DNA from: an uncultured Anaerolineae bacterium | GTDB taxonomy: Bacteria > Chloroflexota > Anaerolineae > Anaerolineales > Villigracilaceae | Assembly: GCA_903822545.1 (NCBI GenBank) | Contig: CAIJPN010000083.1 | Location: 1-61,449 of the forward strand | Direction of reading: 5' to 3' | DNA: 61,449 bases | In this document: positions 16,523-25,165 of the stretch, one piece after another | How the letters are laid out: every line of letters starts with the position of its first letter | Numbering within the stretch: the stretch's first letter is position 1 | The notes under the pieces: generated by a model | What the model was told of the DNA's origin: nothing | The model's input: the letters and a program-made list of their open reading frames with translations, nothing else | The model's database searches: none | Program-made: the position numbers and the translations under genes

Positions 16523-17125
16523 ATGGATTTTATGGGAACCCTTTCTCTGATCATTGCGTCTATCTTGTGGGGTGTGCTGCACTCCATTCTTGCCTCGCAT
16601 GGATTTAAGGCACTGGTGCGCCGCTTGCTTGGTGACACTGCTTTCGAGCGTATCTACCGGCTGTTTTATAACCTGTTCGCATCGGTCAGCTTTATCCCGG
16701 TACTGGCCATGCTGGTGGCTTTTCCTGATCTCGCACTGTACAGCATCCCATCGCCGTGGGTTTACGCCACCCTTGTTATCCAGGGATTGGCGGCGCTGGC
16801 GCTGGTGGCCGGTGTTATGCAGACCGGGCCGTGGGAATTCATTGGCCTGGCACAGTTGAGCGGGCCGCTGAAAAAAGAATCAGCGCTGGTGACGAACGGG
16901 TTGTATGCGCGAGTCCGCCATCCCCTGTACACTGCCGGGCTGGTGTTCATCTGGCTCACGCCCGAAATGACCGTCAACCGGCTGGTGCTGTGGAGCATTT
17001 TCTCGTTATACATCGTCATCGGCGCGTATTTTGAAGAGCGCAAACTGCTCAAGGATTTTGGTGAAGTCTACGCAGCTTACAAAGCCCGGACGCCGATGCT
17101 GATCCCAACGCTGCGAAAATCCTGA
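16523..17125 (+). CDS. Isoprenylcysteine methyltransferase-like (ICMT/NnrU-type) membrane protein
   Basis: The product has 200 residues and about five membrane helices. The C-terminal signature LVTNGLYARVRHPLYTAGLV, then YFEERKLLKDFGEVYAAY, matches the SAM-binding core of the ICMT/PEMT/NnrU membrane methyltransferase family (RHP-x-Y and E-E...L...F-G-x-x-Y-x-x-Y). It starts 8 bases after the ATPase stop, so it is co-transcribed. The substrate is unknown: lipids or prenylated compounds are typical, but NnrU-like members without proven enzymatic activity exist. Confidence 0.65.
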   Translation: MDFMGTLSLIIASILWGVLHSILASHGFKALVRRLLGDTAFERIYRLFYNLFASVSFIPVLAMLVAFPDLALYSIPSPWVYATLVIQGLAALALVAGVMQTGPWEFIGLAQLSGPLKKESALVTNGLYARVRHPLYTAGLVFIWLTPEMTVNRLVLWSIFSLYIVIGAYFEERKLLKDFGEVYAAYKARTPMLIPTLRKS

Positions 17126-17147
17126 GTTGTATCAAAGGAAAACAAGC

Positions 17148-17507
17148 ATGTCTCATAAAACCTTCCCTGTGCTAATGCTCATGCTGGTTTTGCTGGCCGG
17201 GCTGCTGGCTGGCTGCCAATCTCAGGCTCGGCTGGCAGGCTCGTCGGATGCGGGCATCAGCGTGGGCATTACCGCTGAAACCTGTCCCAATGTCGCGGCC
17301 CAGGTTGGTCAAAAAGTGACCTGGACAAACCAAGATTCAGCCAGCCACATTGTCAAGGCTACCCCGCCCAGCGGCAGCGGGCAATTCGACTCAGGGATAT
17401 TGAAACCGGGTGATGTTTTTGCGTTTTCATTCCCTGAAACAGGCACCTTCCCCTATACCTGCTCCGAAGACGGCACCAAAACCGGAACAGTGACAATCAC
17501 CCAATAA
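17148..17507 (+). CDS. Cupredoxin-like lipoprotein with an incomplete copper site
   Basis: The product has 119 residues; ATG 17148 follows AAAGGAAA. The lipobox LLAGC gives a lipid-anchored extracytoplasmic protein. The fold reads as plastocyanin-like: VGQKVTWTNQDSASHIV supplies the first His, FDSGILKPGDVFAFSFPETGTFPYTC supplies the Cys. The usual C-x-x-H and distal Met are absent (CSEDGTKTG), so only two of four type-1 copper ligands remain. It may bind copper weakly, bind another metal, or be structural. The neighbours are membrane and cell-wall genes rather than a respiratory chain. Confidence 0.7.
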   Translation: MSHKTFPVLMLMLVLLAGLLAGCQSQARLAGSSDAGISVGITAETCPNVAAQVGQKVTWTNQDSASHIVKATPPSGSGQFDSGILKPGDVFAFSFPETGTFPYTCSEDGTKTGTVTITQ

Positions 17508-17534
17508 AATCTTAACGTTATTTCCTGGAAACCT

Positions 17535-19430
17535 ATGACCACTACCGTCCGTTTCGTTCGTCAGCGACCCAACCGTGAAGGTGAAACCCTGTTCGTGCAG
17601 TTTTTACTGGCATTTGGCGGCGGATTTGCGCTTTTCCTGACCGTTATCTTTGGGCTGACTTTGGGCTACCGCGCCCTGTACGCCGGACGCATCTTCCCGG
17701 GCGTTTCCATCGCTGGGGTGGATCTTTCGGGCCTGTCATCTAATGATGCCGCCCAACGCCTGAGCACCCAGCTCACCTATCCATATAATGGGATCATCAT
17801 CTTTAAAGATGGCGAAAAAATCTGGGCCACGAACCCATCCCAACTTGGGCTGGTGTTTGATCCCGGGGCAACTACCAACATGGCCTTCCAGTTTGGGCGT
17901 TCGCTCAACATCTTCACCAGTCTTAATGACCAGTTAAATTCAGCCCAGGTGGGCGTGGATCTGCCTCCCATCGTGGCCTACGACCAGCGGGTGGCCTACA
18001 ACTTCCTGCAAGCACTCGCAAACGAAATCGACAAACCCGCCATCGAAGCCAGCCTGGCCATCAACGGTGTGGATGTCATCGCCCAGCCCGGCCAGGTGGG
18101 ACGCCGCCTGAACGTGGATGCCACCCTGGTGTATCTCAACGCCCAGCTCCAAACCTTCCGCGATGGTGAAGTGCCACTGGTCATCACCGATGCGCCGCCC
18201 GATATCGTCGATGTCTCCACCCAGGCCGAATTGGCCCGCAACGTGCTCGCTGCGCCTTTTGCGCTGGTGCTGCCCGATGCCAAACCGGGTGATCCCGGCC
18301 CCTGGTTTATCGAACCGCTGGCAGTCGGTGACATGCTGCGGGTTTCGCGCGTCCGCACCGATTCAGGCGCCGCCACCTACCGGCTGGAACTCGACCCGCA
18401 AAAACTGGAAGCGCGGCTCAGGGAACTTTCCTCCCAAATTGACCAGAACGAAGAGAACGCCCGCTTCACCTTCAACGATGAAACCCGCCAGCTCGATCTG
18501 ATCCAATCGTCCAAAATCGGGCGCGTGATGGATATTCCCCGCACCATCCAAACCATCCAGAACGCCATTGCCCTGGGATACCAGTCCGCCTCGATTGAAC
18601 TCAACGTTACCCAGCCACAGGTTGCCGACGATACCAGCGCGCAATCGCTCAACATCACCCAATTGGTCGGGTCCCAAGCCACCTACTTCTACGGCTCCAG
18701 CACTGCGCGTATGCAAAACATCCAGACCGCCGCCGCCAAATTCCACGGGCTGCTGGTGGCTCCCGGCGAAACCTTCTCCATGGGCAACGCCCTTGGCGAT
18801 GTCAGCCTGGATAGTGGCTACGCCGAAGCGTTGATTATCTACGGCGGGCGCACCATCAAAGGCGTCGGCGGTGGTGTCTGCCAGGTCAGCACCACCCTGT
18901 TCCGCACCGTCTTCTTTGCCGGGTTCCCGGTTGCCGAGCGCTATGCCCACGCCTATCGTGTCTATTACTACGAACTGCGCCAGGGCGGTGGCTACGACCC
19001 CAACATGGCCGGACTGGATGCCACTGTCTACTTCCCTGTGGTTGATTTCAAATTTACCAATGACACCCCCTACTGGATGTTAATGGAAACCTACTTCGAC
19101 CCGCAGGCCTATACCCTCACCTGGAAACTCTACTCCACATCCGATGGCCGCTCCGTCACCTACACCAACTCCGGCCCGCAAAATGTGGTTTCAGCCCCAG
19201 AGCCTTCCATCCAGTTCAATGCCGATTTCAAAGAAGGCGAATTCCGCCAGACCGACTACGCCGCTGAAGGTGCAGATGTCACCATCGAACGCACCGTCAT
19301 GCGCAACAATGCCCTGCACTTTCAGGACAAATTCGTCACCCACTACCAGCCCTGGCGCGCCGTGTGCGAATACGGCCCCGGTATCGACGACCCAGAAAAA
19401 ATCGCCAAACGCCGTGGCCTGTGCCAATAA
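17535..19430 (+). CDS. VanW-family protein with N-terminal peptidoglycan-binding-like domains
   Basis: The product has 631 residues. A short cytoplasmic N-terminus and one membrane helix (FVQFLLAFGGGFALFLTVIF, about 22-45) are followed by repeated YoaR-like domains (FPGVSIAGVDLSGLSSNDAA; INGVDVIAQPGQVGRRLNVD; ETRQLDLIQSSKIGRVMD). The VanW domain begins near residue 385 with FHGLLVAPGETFSMG and holds the signature KGVGGGVCQVSTTLFRTVFF. It is presumably a wall-associated protein; VanW is found in some vancomycin-resistance clusters with unknown biochemical function. Such proteins are common in Chloroflexota and Firmicutes and do not imply resistance. Confidence 0.85.
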   Translation: MTTTVRFVRQRPNREGETLFVQFLLAFGGGFALFLTVIFGLTLGYRALYAGRIFPGVSIAGVDLSGLSSNDAAQRLSTQLTYPYNGIIIFKDGEKIWATNPSQLGLVFDPGATTNMAFQFGRSLNIFTSLNDQLNSAQVGVDLPPIVAYDQRVAYNFLQALANEIDKPAIEASLAINGVDVIAQPGQVGRRLNVDATLVYLNAQLQTFRDGEVPLVITDAPPDIVDVSTQAELARNVLAAPFALVLPDAKPGDPGPWFIEPLAVGDMLRVSRVRTDSGAATYRLELDPQKLEARLRELSSQIDQNEENARFTFNDETRQLDLIQSSKIGRVMDIPRTIQTIQNAIALGYQSASIELNVTQPQVADDTSAQSLNITQLVGSQATYFYGSSTARMQNIQTAAAKFHGLLVAPGETFSMGNALGDVSLDSGYAEALIIYGGRTIKGVGGGVCQVSTTLFRTVFFAGFPVAERYAHAYRVYYYELRQGGGYDPNMAGLDATVYFPVVDFKFTNDTPYWMLMETYFDPQAYTLTWKLYSTSDGRSVTYTNSGPQNVVSAPEPSIQFNADFKEGEFRQTDYAAEGADVTIERTVMRNNALHFQDKFVTHYQPWRAVCEYGPGIDDPEKIAKRRGLCQ

Positions 19431-19481
19431 CCCTGGCACCGATGCGTGGTACAATTTTGCGCCACCAAAAAGGAGAAATCA

Positions 19482-19700
19482 ATGGTTTCAAAAGACCTGC
19501 TCGAAATCTTACGTTGCCCGGCCTGTGTCCGCGAAAAAACCGGCCTGCTGACCCTCACCCGCGAAAGCTGGCTCATCTGCCAGGATTGCGGGCGCAAATA
19601 TCCCATCGTCGAAGACATCCCCGTCATGTTGATCGACGAAGGCGACAAATGGGCCAATACCGCAGCCGAAAGCCTGCCAGTGCCGCCCCCTGCCCGTTAG
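19482..19700 (+). CDS. Trm112-family small zinc-finger protein
   Basis: The product has 72 residues; AAGGAGAAATCA precedes ATG 19482. The sequence LLEILRCPACVREKTGLL...LICQDCGRKYPIVEDIPVML has the two CxxC pairs and the YPIVEDIPVMLIDE end typical of the Trm112/YcaR family. In other organisms these proteins activate methyltransferases as a non-catalytic partner. Its stop abuts the next start with a one-base gap. The partner enzyme cannot be read from this window; the ICMT-like gene is 2.4 kb upstream but is membrane-bound and an unlikely partner. Confidence 0.88.
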   Translation: MVSKDLLEILRCPACVREKTGLLTLTRESWLICQDCGRKYPIVEDIPVMLIDEGDKWANTAAESLPVPPPAR

Positions 19701-19701
19701 A

Positions 19702-20283
19702 ATGACCGCGCTCCAGCCGCTCCTGGCCCAACTAAGCAGCGGCAACGACTACCTGGCAGAAAACGCCGCCGCCAAACTCTATGCACACGGCCAGCCAGCC
19801 TTCGCCGCCCTTTGCCAGTTGCGCCAATCACCCGACCCAGACCAGCGCTGGTGGGCCGTGCGCGCCTTGTCCCAATTCCCGGCATCTTCGGGATTAAATG
19901 GGGAACTGATTGCTGCGCTGGAAGATGATACCGTTGAAGTGCAACAGTGCGCCGCCCTGGCAATATGTCATCATCCCGCCCTGCAAGCTGTCTCATCGTT
20001 AATCCGTCTTTTATCCAGCTCCGACTCATTGCTTGCCGGGTTGGCATCCACCGCCCTGGCAAAGATCGGCCCCGAAGCGGTTCCCGCGTTGCTGGAAGCG
20101 CTCAAGAACGAAAAAGCCTCTGCGCGCCTCGAAGCCATCCGCGCCCTGGCAGAAATCAAAGACCCGCGGGCCATCCCAGCCTTGATGAAAATTCTCGACT
20201 CTGACTCAGCCCTTGCGCGTTACTGGGCCGAACAGGGCCTCGACAACCTGGGCCTGGGCATGGTCTACCTCAGGCCCGAATAA
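19702..20283 (+). CDS. HEAT-repeat protein
   Basis: The product is 193 residues of helical repeats: LAENAAAKLYAHGQPAFAAL, DQRWWAVRALSQFP, EVQQCAALAICHHP, LLAGLASTALAKIGPEAVPALLEAL, ARLEAIRALAEIKDPRAIPALMKIL. The 31-residue spacing and A-x-x-A-L-x-x-I pattern are those of PBS-lyase-type HEAT repeats, a scaffold for protein interactions. There are no catalytic residues. It is tightly linked to the Trm112-like gene and ten bases from the LCP gene, so it is likely part of a five-gene unit from 17.1 kb. Confidence 0.8.
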   Translation: MTALQPLLAQLSSGNDYLAENAAAKLYAHGQPAFAALCQLRQSPDPDQRWWAVRALSQFPASSGLNGELIAALEDDTVEVQQCAALAICHHPALQAVSSLIRLLSSSDSLLAGLASTALAKIGPEAVPALLEALKNEKASARLEAIRALAEIKDPRAIPALMKILDSDSALARYWAEQGLDNLGLGMVYLRPE

Positions 20284-20293
20284 CGAAAAAAAT

Positions 20294-21715
20294 ATGAACA
20301 ACAAATTTAAACCATCTTTAAGAACAATCATCTTTGCAGTTGTCATGATAATGCTGTTTGTGGGCATCTTGTATGGCGTCCGCACCTTCACCATGACGCT
20401 GCAAACCTTCGGCCTGCCCGGCGTAGCTGTTTCGGGGGCAACTGCCACCCCAGCCATACAATCCCCCGATATCCCCACGCCCGAGCCGCAGGTCCCCGCA
20501 GCAGCCCTGCCTCCCGCCTGGGACGGCTCCAGCCGCGTCACCATCCTCCTAATCGGCCTCGATTATGCCGATTGGACCGCTGACCGTACCGGCCCATCCC
20601 GCTCAGATACGATGATGCTGGTCACACTCGATCCCCAGACCAAAACCGCCGGGATGTTATCCATCCCGCGTGACTTGTGGGTCAATATCCCCGGGTTTGA
20701 TCATGCCCGTATCAACACCGCATACTACCAGGGCGATGCAAACAAACTTCCGGGTGGTGGGCCGGCCCTGGCGGTGAAAACAGTTGAGCAGGTGATTGGT
20801 GTCCCTGTGCAGTATTTTGCCCAGGTTGACTTTATGACTTTTGTTAAGATCATCGATTACATTGGCCCGCTCTATATTAACGTTAATCAAAAAGTAATAA
20901 TCGACCCGATTGGCGCTGGCCCAGATGATATTATGATCCCCAAGGGTGTACAACGTTTCGATGGGATGAGAGCCCTGGCGTTTGCTCGCGCCCGCAACAC
21001 AAAAGGTGGCGATGTAGATCGCGCCGTCCGCCAGCAATTGGTAATGATGGCGGTTCGCGATAAAGTGCTGGATCCTGCCAACTTCCCCAGGCTGATTGCA
21101 AATGCCCCGGCCATGTATGCCGAGTTCCAGAGTGGCATAAAAACCAATATGAGCCTGGATGATGCCATCAAGTTGGCGGTGTTTTTACAACAGATCGATC
21201 CGGCCAACATTAAGCGTGGTGTTATCAATTACGATATGGTTTTACTGGCATCAGTGACAGTTAACGGTGAGAAACAGGATGTCTTTAAACCCATCCCTGA
21301 TAAAATCCGTGAACTGCGGGATGATATTTTTACATCCTCTGGCGCAATCAGCCCAATGGCACTCCAGGGCGCCAACGCCGAAGATATCAACGCGCTGGTG
21401 GAGCTTGCCCGGCAAGAAAATGCCAGCCTTGCGATTTATAACGGCACCTATACCCAGGGCCTGGCGCAGCAAACCGCCGCATATTTCCAGTCGTTGGGCC
21501 TGAATGTGGTTGGCACAGCCACTGCTTCAGAATATCCAGGTGTTACAAAGATTATTGATCATCGTGGCCGGCCTTATGCGCTGCGTTTCTTCAAAATGTT
21601 GTTTGGCATTGGCAGCGGCTCGCAAATTATCAGTAAATTTGACCTGACGGCCCCGGCGGATATTGAGATCATCCTTGGTGATGATTGGGCGGCCAATAAT
21701 ACAATGCCCAAATAG
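20294..21715 (+). CDS. LytR-CpsA-Psr (LCP) family cell-wall glycopolymer ligase
   Basis: The product has 473 residues. One N-terminal membrane helix (TIIFAVVMIMLFVGILYGV) and a Pro/Thr linker lead to the LCP domain: VTILLIGLDYADWTADRTGPSRSDTMMLVTL (about 82-112, with the conserved Arg and Asp), MLSIPRDLWVNIPGFDHARINTAY, and ALAFARARNTKGGDVDRAVRQQ, the polyprenyl-phosphate and metal-binding segments. A C-terminal LytR_C-like domain follows (ASLAIYNGTYTQGLAQQTAAYFQSLG). The family transfers lipid-linked polymers to the wall outside the membrane. The weak start ATG 20294 is ten bases after the HEAT gene. Confidence 0.9.
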   Translation: MNNKFKPSLRTIIFAVVMIMLFVGILYGVRTFTMTLQTFGLPGVAVSGATATPAIQSPDIPTPEPQVPAAALPPAWDGSSRVTILLIGLDYADWTADRTGPSRSDTMMLVTLDPQTKTAGMLSIPRDLWVNIPGFDHARINTAYYQGDANKLPGGGPALAVKTVEQVIGVPVQYFAQVDFMTFVKIIDYIGPLYINVNQKVIIDPIGAGPDDIMIPKGVQRFDGMRALAFARARNTKGGDVDRAVRQQLVMMAVRDKVLDPANFPRLIANAPAMYAEFQSGIKTNMSLDDAIKLAVFLQQIDPANIKRGVINYDMVLLASVTVNGEKQDVFKPIPDKIRELRDDIFTSSGAISPMALQGANAEDINALVELARQENASLAIYNGTYTQGLAQQTAAYFQSLGLNVVGTATASEYPGVTKIIDHRGRPYALRFFKMLFGIGSGSQIISKFDLTAPADIEIILGDDWAANNTMPK

Positions 21716-21743
21716 CAGGTTGGCAAAACAGAAAAGGAATACA

Positions 21744-21775
21744 AAAAAGCCCTGGCGGAGTGTCAGGGCTTTTTG
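21744..21775. terminator. Bidirectional terminator between convergent genes
   Basis: AAAAAGCCCTG and CAGGGCTTTTT flank a nine-base loop, giving an A-run on one side and a T-run on the other. It can end both the LCP operon (plus) and the minus-strand unit that stops at 21799. Confidence 0.88.
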
Positions 21776-21798
21776 TATCGGTATCAGTGGCGGGTATT

Positions 21799-22695
21799 TC
21801 AAGGCTGTTCAAAATCCAACCGGATGCCGCCAGGGAAGGTGTTTCCATCGGCCGATGGGCAGGCTGGCGCTGACAGGTCTGTGATGCGGGTGCTGCCGTT
21901 GCTCAGGCTCAGGCTGTAGGTTGTTCCAGCGCTCATGACAAAGTCGGCGTAACCGGGGTCGATTTCGGGTTTGAGCCCGGTGAAGAAGTTTTCGCTGCTG
22001 CCCTGCCAGGCCAGGGTAATTTCTATGCCAGGTGCGGGGTTCCTGGCGGCATTTTTGATGTAGATTTGCAGCAGCCCTGGTTGTTCCACCTGGCAGAAGG
22101 TGGATTGGGCTACCAGTTGGAAGGGTTGCCCTGGGGTGGGGGAGGCTGTGCGTGTGGGGCGGGGTGTGGCGGTGGAGATGGGGGTGGGTTGCGTGGGGGT
22201 GCGGGTGGAGGTTTGTTCGATGGTGATGATCTGCGTGGCGCTGGGTAAAGGCCGGGGGGTGTTTGTCGGTGAAGGCGGCAGGGTGGTTGCTGTCTTGTTT
22301 AACGGTGAGCTGCTCGGCAGGGCGGTCGGTTCCTGGGTGCGAATCTCTGTCGGCGTGGGTGCGGCCTGTAAATCTTCCGAAAGATTGGCCAGGATGCGCA
22401 CATTTTCCATAGGGGCGTTGCTGCCGAGCATTTGCTGGGCCTGCGCTCCCATGGCCTGGATGATGTCGCTATCGCCAAGCAGGGCCAGTCGGGCGCGGGC
22501 GCGATCGAGATCATGGTTGGCAGCGTAAGATGCGGCGATGATGAAGCGGTAGTCGTTTTTGAAATCGGCGCGCAGCGAGGCGGGGCTGGTATCAACGTAT
22601 TCAATCGGGGCCAGGCCCCAGGCGTAGGCGATGCCAAGGGCCAGGCCAATCAGCAGCCCTGTGATGATGTACCAGTAACCGCGTTGTTCTTTCAT
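21799..22695 (-). CDS. Membrane-anchored protein of the YGW/PVE-type lineage family, long form
   Basis: The product has 298 residues. The N-terminal helix GLLIGLALGIAYAWGLAPIEYVDTSPASLRADFKNDY carries the signature shared with the genes at 22692 and 36530 (G-x-x-Y-x-W, P-[IV]-E, LR-x-D, DY). A helical segment follows (DLDRARARLALLGD). Residues 110-190 are a Thr/Pro/Ser linker of the TPTQPTP kind, then a 100-residue beta domain with three cysteines (QSTFCQVEQPGLLQIYI) faces outside. No known domain is recognised. Its start overlaps the stop of the upstream relative (ATGA), so the two are coupled and may form one complex. Confidence 0.7.
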   Translation of the reverse strand: MKEQRGYWYIITGLLIGLALGIAYAWGLAPIEYVDTSPASLRADFKNDYRFIIAASYAANHDLDRARARLALLGDSDIIQAMGAQAQQMLGSNAPMENVRILANLSEDLQAAPTPTEIRTQEPTALPSSSPLNKTATTLPPSPTNTPRPLPSATQIITIEQTSTRTPTQPTPISTATPRPTRTASPTPGQPFQLVAQSTFCQVEQPGLLQIYIKNAARNPAPGIEITLAWQGSSENFFTGLKPEIDPGYADFVMSAGTTYSLSLSNGSTRITDLSAPACPSADGNTFPGGIRLDFEQP

Positions 22696-23033
22696 GGCTG
22701 TCCCAGTTGCAGGGCGAATACCAGGTTTTCGATCAGGCGGATGTCGGCGGGGCCGTAGCCGTTTTGACGGGCGAAATCGAGGGCCTGGGTGGTGAGTTCC
22801 ACCGGGGGGGTGCTGCCCAACAAGGCCAGGCGTTCGGCTGCGGCTGGCAGGCTTTTTTCGGTGTCGTAGATTTCGGCCACCATCAGTACGTAGTCGGCTT
22901 TGAAGTCGATACGCAGGCTGTCAGGGGTGGTATCTACATATTCGACCGGGCTGATAACCCAGCCATAGAACAGGCCAATTCCGATGCCCAGGATGATGGA
23001 GAAGATGAAGAAGAGCCAGCGCTTGTTGGTCAT
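22692..23033 (-). CDS. Small membrane protein of the YGW/PVE-type lineage family, short form
   Basis: The product has 113 residues. MTNKRWLFFIFSIILGIGIGLFYGW, then ISPVEYVDTTPDSLRIDF, gives one membrane helix and the family signature at residues 20-55. The rest is helical (LPAAAERLALLGSTPPVELTTQALDFAR). ATG 23033 is chosen because it opens at the helix; an extension to 23087 exists but encodes no conserved residues. The helical part is related to the same region of its downstream partner, so the pair probably arose by duplication. The function is unknown. Confidence 0.7.
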   Translation of the reverse strand: MTNKRWLFFIFSIILGIGIGLFYGWVISPVEYVDTTPDSLRIDFKADYVLMVAEIYDTEKSLPAAAERLALLGSTPPVELTTQALDFARQNGYGPADIRLIENLVFALQLGQP

Positions 23034-23078
23034 GCGATTATTTTGCCACAGGGGTGGGGAATGTGCAATGGAAAAGGA

Positions 23079-23103
23079 AAACGCCACATTTTGTGGCGTT
23101 TTG
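23079..23103 (-). terminator. Terminator downstream of SRP RNA
   Basis: Read on the minus strand, AACGCCACAAAATGTGGCGTT is followed by TTCCTTTTCC. The hairpin lies about 12 bases past the SRP RNA 3' end and just before the small membrane-protein gene. Confidence 0.75.
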
Positions 23104-23114
23104 GGGTAAATAAA

Positions 23115-23218
23115 TGCCCGGACAGGATACCGGCGGCACCCAGAGACGCCTCCTTACCGTTGCTTCCTCTCGGACCTGGCGGGGTTCGCAGGGCTCTGCC
23201 GCGCCGGGCCTGCCCGGA
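23115..23218 (-). ncRNA. ffs: Signal recognition particle RNA, small bacterial (4.5S) type
   Basis: On the minus strand the apical loop reads GCGAACCCCGCCAGGUCCGA, then GAGGAAGCAACGGUAAGG: the SRP domain IV core with the GGAAGCA internal loop that binds the Ffh M domain. The flanks pair as a long helix (GCCCGG near the 5' end with CCGGGC at the 3' end, and GAGCCC with GGGUGCC). The length, about 104 nt, fits the small bacterial form without an Alu domain. The exact ends are uncertain by a few bases. The partner gene ffh lies 5.7 kb away on the other strand. Confidence 0.93.
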
Positions 23219-23310
23219 CGGTCGAAAGGATAACCGATGACTGGCTGTGTGTCAATTGCTTTTTTCAAGTTGGTAGCCGTGCTATACTGATATTATCCTT
23301 TTGGAGGTCT

Positions 23311-24609
23311 ATGCCTGAGAAAACTATTCAATATGTCCCGCCTGCGTTGCTGGATGCGAATATTTTGCGTTTGAAAGCGCGCCTGATGGCGATGGTTGCC
23401 CCGGAACTGCAAAAATTGCCTGCGCTCCAGCAGAATCGTGCCACGGTGCGCGCGGCGCTCGAAAAGGCGCTCGACAGCTTGAACCTGCCCGGGATGCCGC
23501 CCAAGGTGCGTGGGGAAATATTGGATGCGGCCCTGGCTGATCTGGTGGGGTATGGCCCGCTGGAGCTGCTCCTGGCGGATAGTGAGATCAGCGAAATTAT
23601 GGTCAACAATGCCAGGTTGACGTTCGTGGAACGCAGCGGTGAATTGTACGAAACCGATATTCAGTTTGAGAATGATGAGCATGTCATGCGTATCATTGAC
23701 CGCATCTTGCTGCCTTTGGGCCGCCGGGTTGATTATGATAACCCGACAGCGGATGCGCGCCTGCCTGATGGTTCGCGCGTCAATGTTGCCATCCCGCCGG
23801 TGGCAGTGGATGGGCCGAATCTCACCATCCGCAAGTTTTTGCAGACCAAAATGACGATGGCTGACCTGGTTTCGCTGGGAACCGTTAACCGGTATATGGC
23901 CACTTTTCTCGAAGCCTGTGTGATTTCTCGGATGAATATCCTTATTACCGGCAACACCAGCTCGGGCAAAAGCACCATGCTCAACATCCTGTCCACTTTC
24001 ATCCCCAACCATGAACGCATTGTCACCATCGAAGATGCGGTGGAATTGCAGCTAAAGCAACGTCACGTGGTGCGGCTCGAGACTAAATTGCCGAATGTGG
24101 ATGGCACTGGAGCGGTGACCGTGCGCGACCTGGTGCGCAACGCCCTGCGGATGCGCCCTGACCGGCTGGTGGTGGGTGAAGTGCGTGGCGGCGAAACGCT
24201 GGATATGCTCCAGGCCATGAACACAGGCCACAGCGGCTCACTCACCACGCTGCACGCCAATTCGCCGCGTGATGCGATTGCGCGCCTTGAAACGATGGCG
24301 CTCATGTCGGGCCTCGACCTGCCCGTCAGCGCCCTGCGGCGGCAGATTGCCTCGGCCCTCAACCTGATCGTCCACATGAATCGTTTGCAAGATGGCACCC
24401 GCAAGGCCATCCAGATTACAGAAGTGGTTGGGATGGAAAGCGACATTGTTACCCTTACCGACATTTTTAAGTTTGTCCAGAGTGGTGTCAACACTGACGG
24501 CAAGGTTCTGGGCGAACTGCGCCCAACGGGCATCCGCCCCATGTTCAACCCGCGCCTGGAGATGGCTGGATTCAAACTGGGCGGCGAAATTTTTGGCGCA
24601 GGACTGTGA
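23311..24609 (+). CDS. CpaF/TadA-type secretion ATPase
   Basis: The product has 432 residues; TTGGAGGTCT precedes ATG 23311 and TATACT at 23284 is a likely -10. An N-terminal helical domain leads to [21 protein letters not shown], then the ATPase core: Walker [10 protein letters not shown] (about 216), [12 protein letters not shown] (Asp box), [13 protein letters not shown] (Walker B) and [16 protein letters not shown] (His box). CpaF proteins power Tad/Flp pilus assembly or type II/IV secretion from the cytoplasm. No TadB/TadC, pilin or RcpA gene is adjacent, so this copy is orphaned in the window or serves components encoded elsewhere. Confidence 0.88.
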   Translation: MPEKTIQYVPPALLDANILRLKARLMAMVAPELQKLPALQQNRATVRAALEKALDSLNLPGMPPKVRGEILDAALADLVGYGPLELLLADSEISEIMVNNARLTFVERSGELYETDIQFENDEHVMRIIDRILLPLGRRVDYDNPTADARLPDGSRVNVAIPPVAVDGPNLTIRKFLQTKMTMADLVSLGTVNRYMATFLEACVISRMNILITGNTSSGKSTMLNILSTFIPNHERIVTIEDAVELQLKQRHVVRLETKLPNVDGTGAVTVRDLVRNALRMRPDRLVVGEVRGGETLDMLQAMNTGHSGSLTTLHANSPRDAIARLETMALMSGLDLPVSALRRQIASALNLIVHMNRLQDGTRKAIQITEVVGMESDIVTLTDIFKFVQSGVNTDGKVLGELRPTGIRPMFNPRLEMAGFKLGGEIFGAGL

Positions 24610-24657
24610 AAAGCGGTGATATAATCTTTTTATCTTTGATAATTTTTTGGAGGCCCC

Positions 24658-24993
24658 ATGGATATTACAACCCAACAATATAAGCACTGTGATCTTGTTG
24701 CCGTTAAGGGACGGGTGGATAGCTCCACAGCCCAGCGGCTTTCTGACACACTAGACGGGATCATCAATGATGGCCGTCATAAGATTGTGCTCGATCTGAG
24801 CGGGCTGGAATACATGTCCAGCGCCGGGTTCCGTGCCCTGATCTCGGCACAACGCAACTGCAAACGTTACAATCGTGGCGAAGTCATACTGGTGATGGTG
24901 CCCCAAAACATCCTTTCTGCGCTCGAACTGGCCGGGTTTACCACCCTTTTCTCGCTTTTTGACGATCTCACCAGCGCGGTTGGCTATTTCTAG
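24658..24993 (+). CDS. STAS-domain anti-sigma factor antagonist
   Basis: The 111-residue product is a single STAS domain: LVAVKGRVDSSTAQRLSDTL, KIVLDLSGLEYMSSAGFRAL (with the phosphorylatable Ser in the SSAG motif), VILVMVPQNILSALELAGF. In partner-switching modules the unphosphorylated form binds an anti-sigma kinase; phosphorylation releases it, and a PP2C phosphatase reverses this. Both opposing activities are encoded by the next gene. AGGCCCC precedes ATG 24658, and TATAAT at 24620 may be its own promoter. Confidence 0.9.
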   Translation: MDITTQQYKHCDLVAVKGRVDSSTAQRLSDTLDGIINDGRHKIVLDLSGLEYMSSAGFRALISAQRNCKRYNRGEVILVMVPQNILSALELAGFTTLFSLFDDLTSAVGYF

Positions 24994-25119
24994 TTTTTGT
25001 TGTGCCCCATGGTGAGCTTTCCCAGGTGGCGGCATAAAACGGGATAGTAGCTGGAACAACCCTGAAATTTCGTTCCGTTACAGGCAGGACTCTCGTTACC
25101 TTTTTTTTGTATCGAACAG

Positions 25120-25156
25120 CCGCTCCCACTACTTTTGGTAGGAGCGGTTTTGTTTT
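25120..25156 (+). terminator. Terminator-like hairpin immediately before the SpoIIE phosphatase start
   Basis: CCGCTCC...GGAGCGG (25120-25147), with inner pairs around a TTTT loop, is followed by TTTTGTTTT. It ends only nine bases before the ATG at 25166. Transcription from the STAS gene should therefore stop or attenuate here. There is no room for a promoter between this hairpin and the start codon. Confidence 0.7.
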
Positions 25157-25165
25157 GCGGAATTT

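Noticed and set aside
17535-19430. Vancomycin-resistance gene
   Set aside because: VanW-domain proteins are widespread without resistance, and no VanHAX-type genes are present.
23311-24609. Tad pilus locus
   Set aside because: Only the CpaF-type ATPase is present; no TadB/C, pilin, prepilin peptidase or secretin gene flanks it.
24994-25119. A second riboswitch between the STAS and phosphatase genes
   Set aside because: The stretch has some paired segments but I could not match any known aptamer core; only the terminator-like hairpin is supported.
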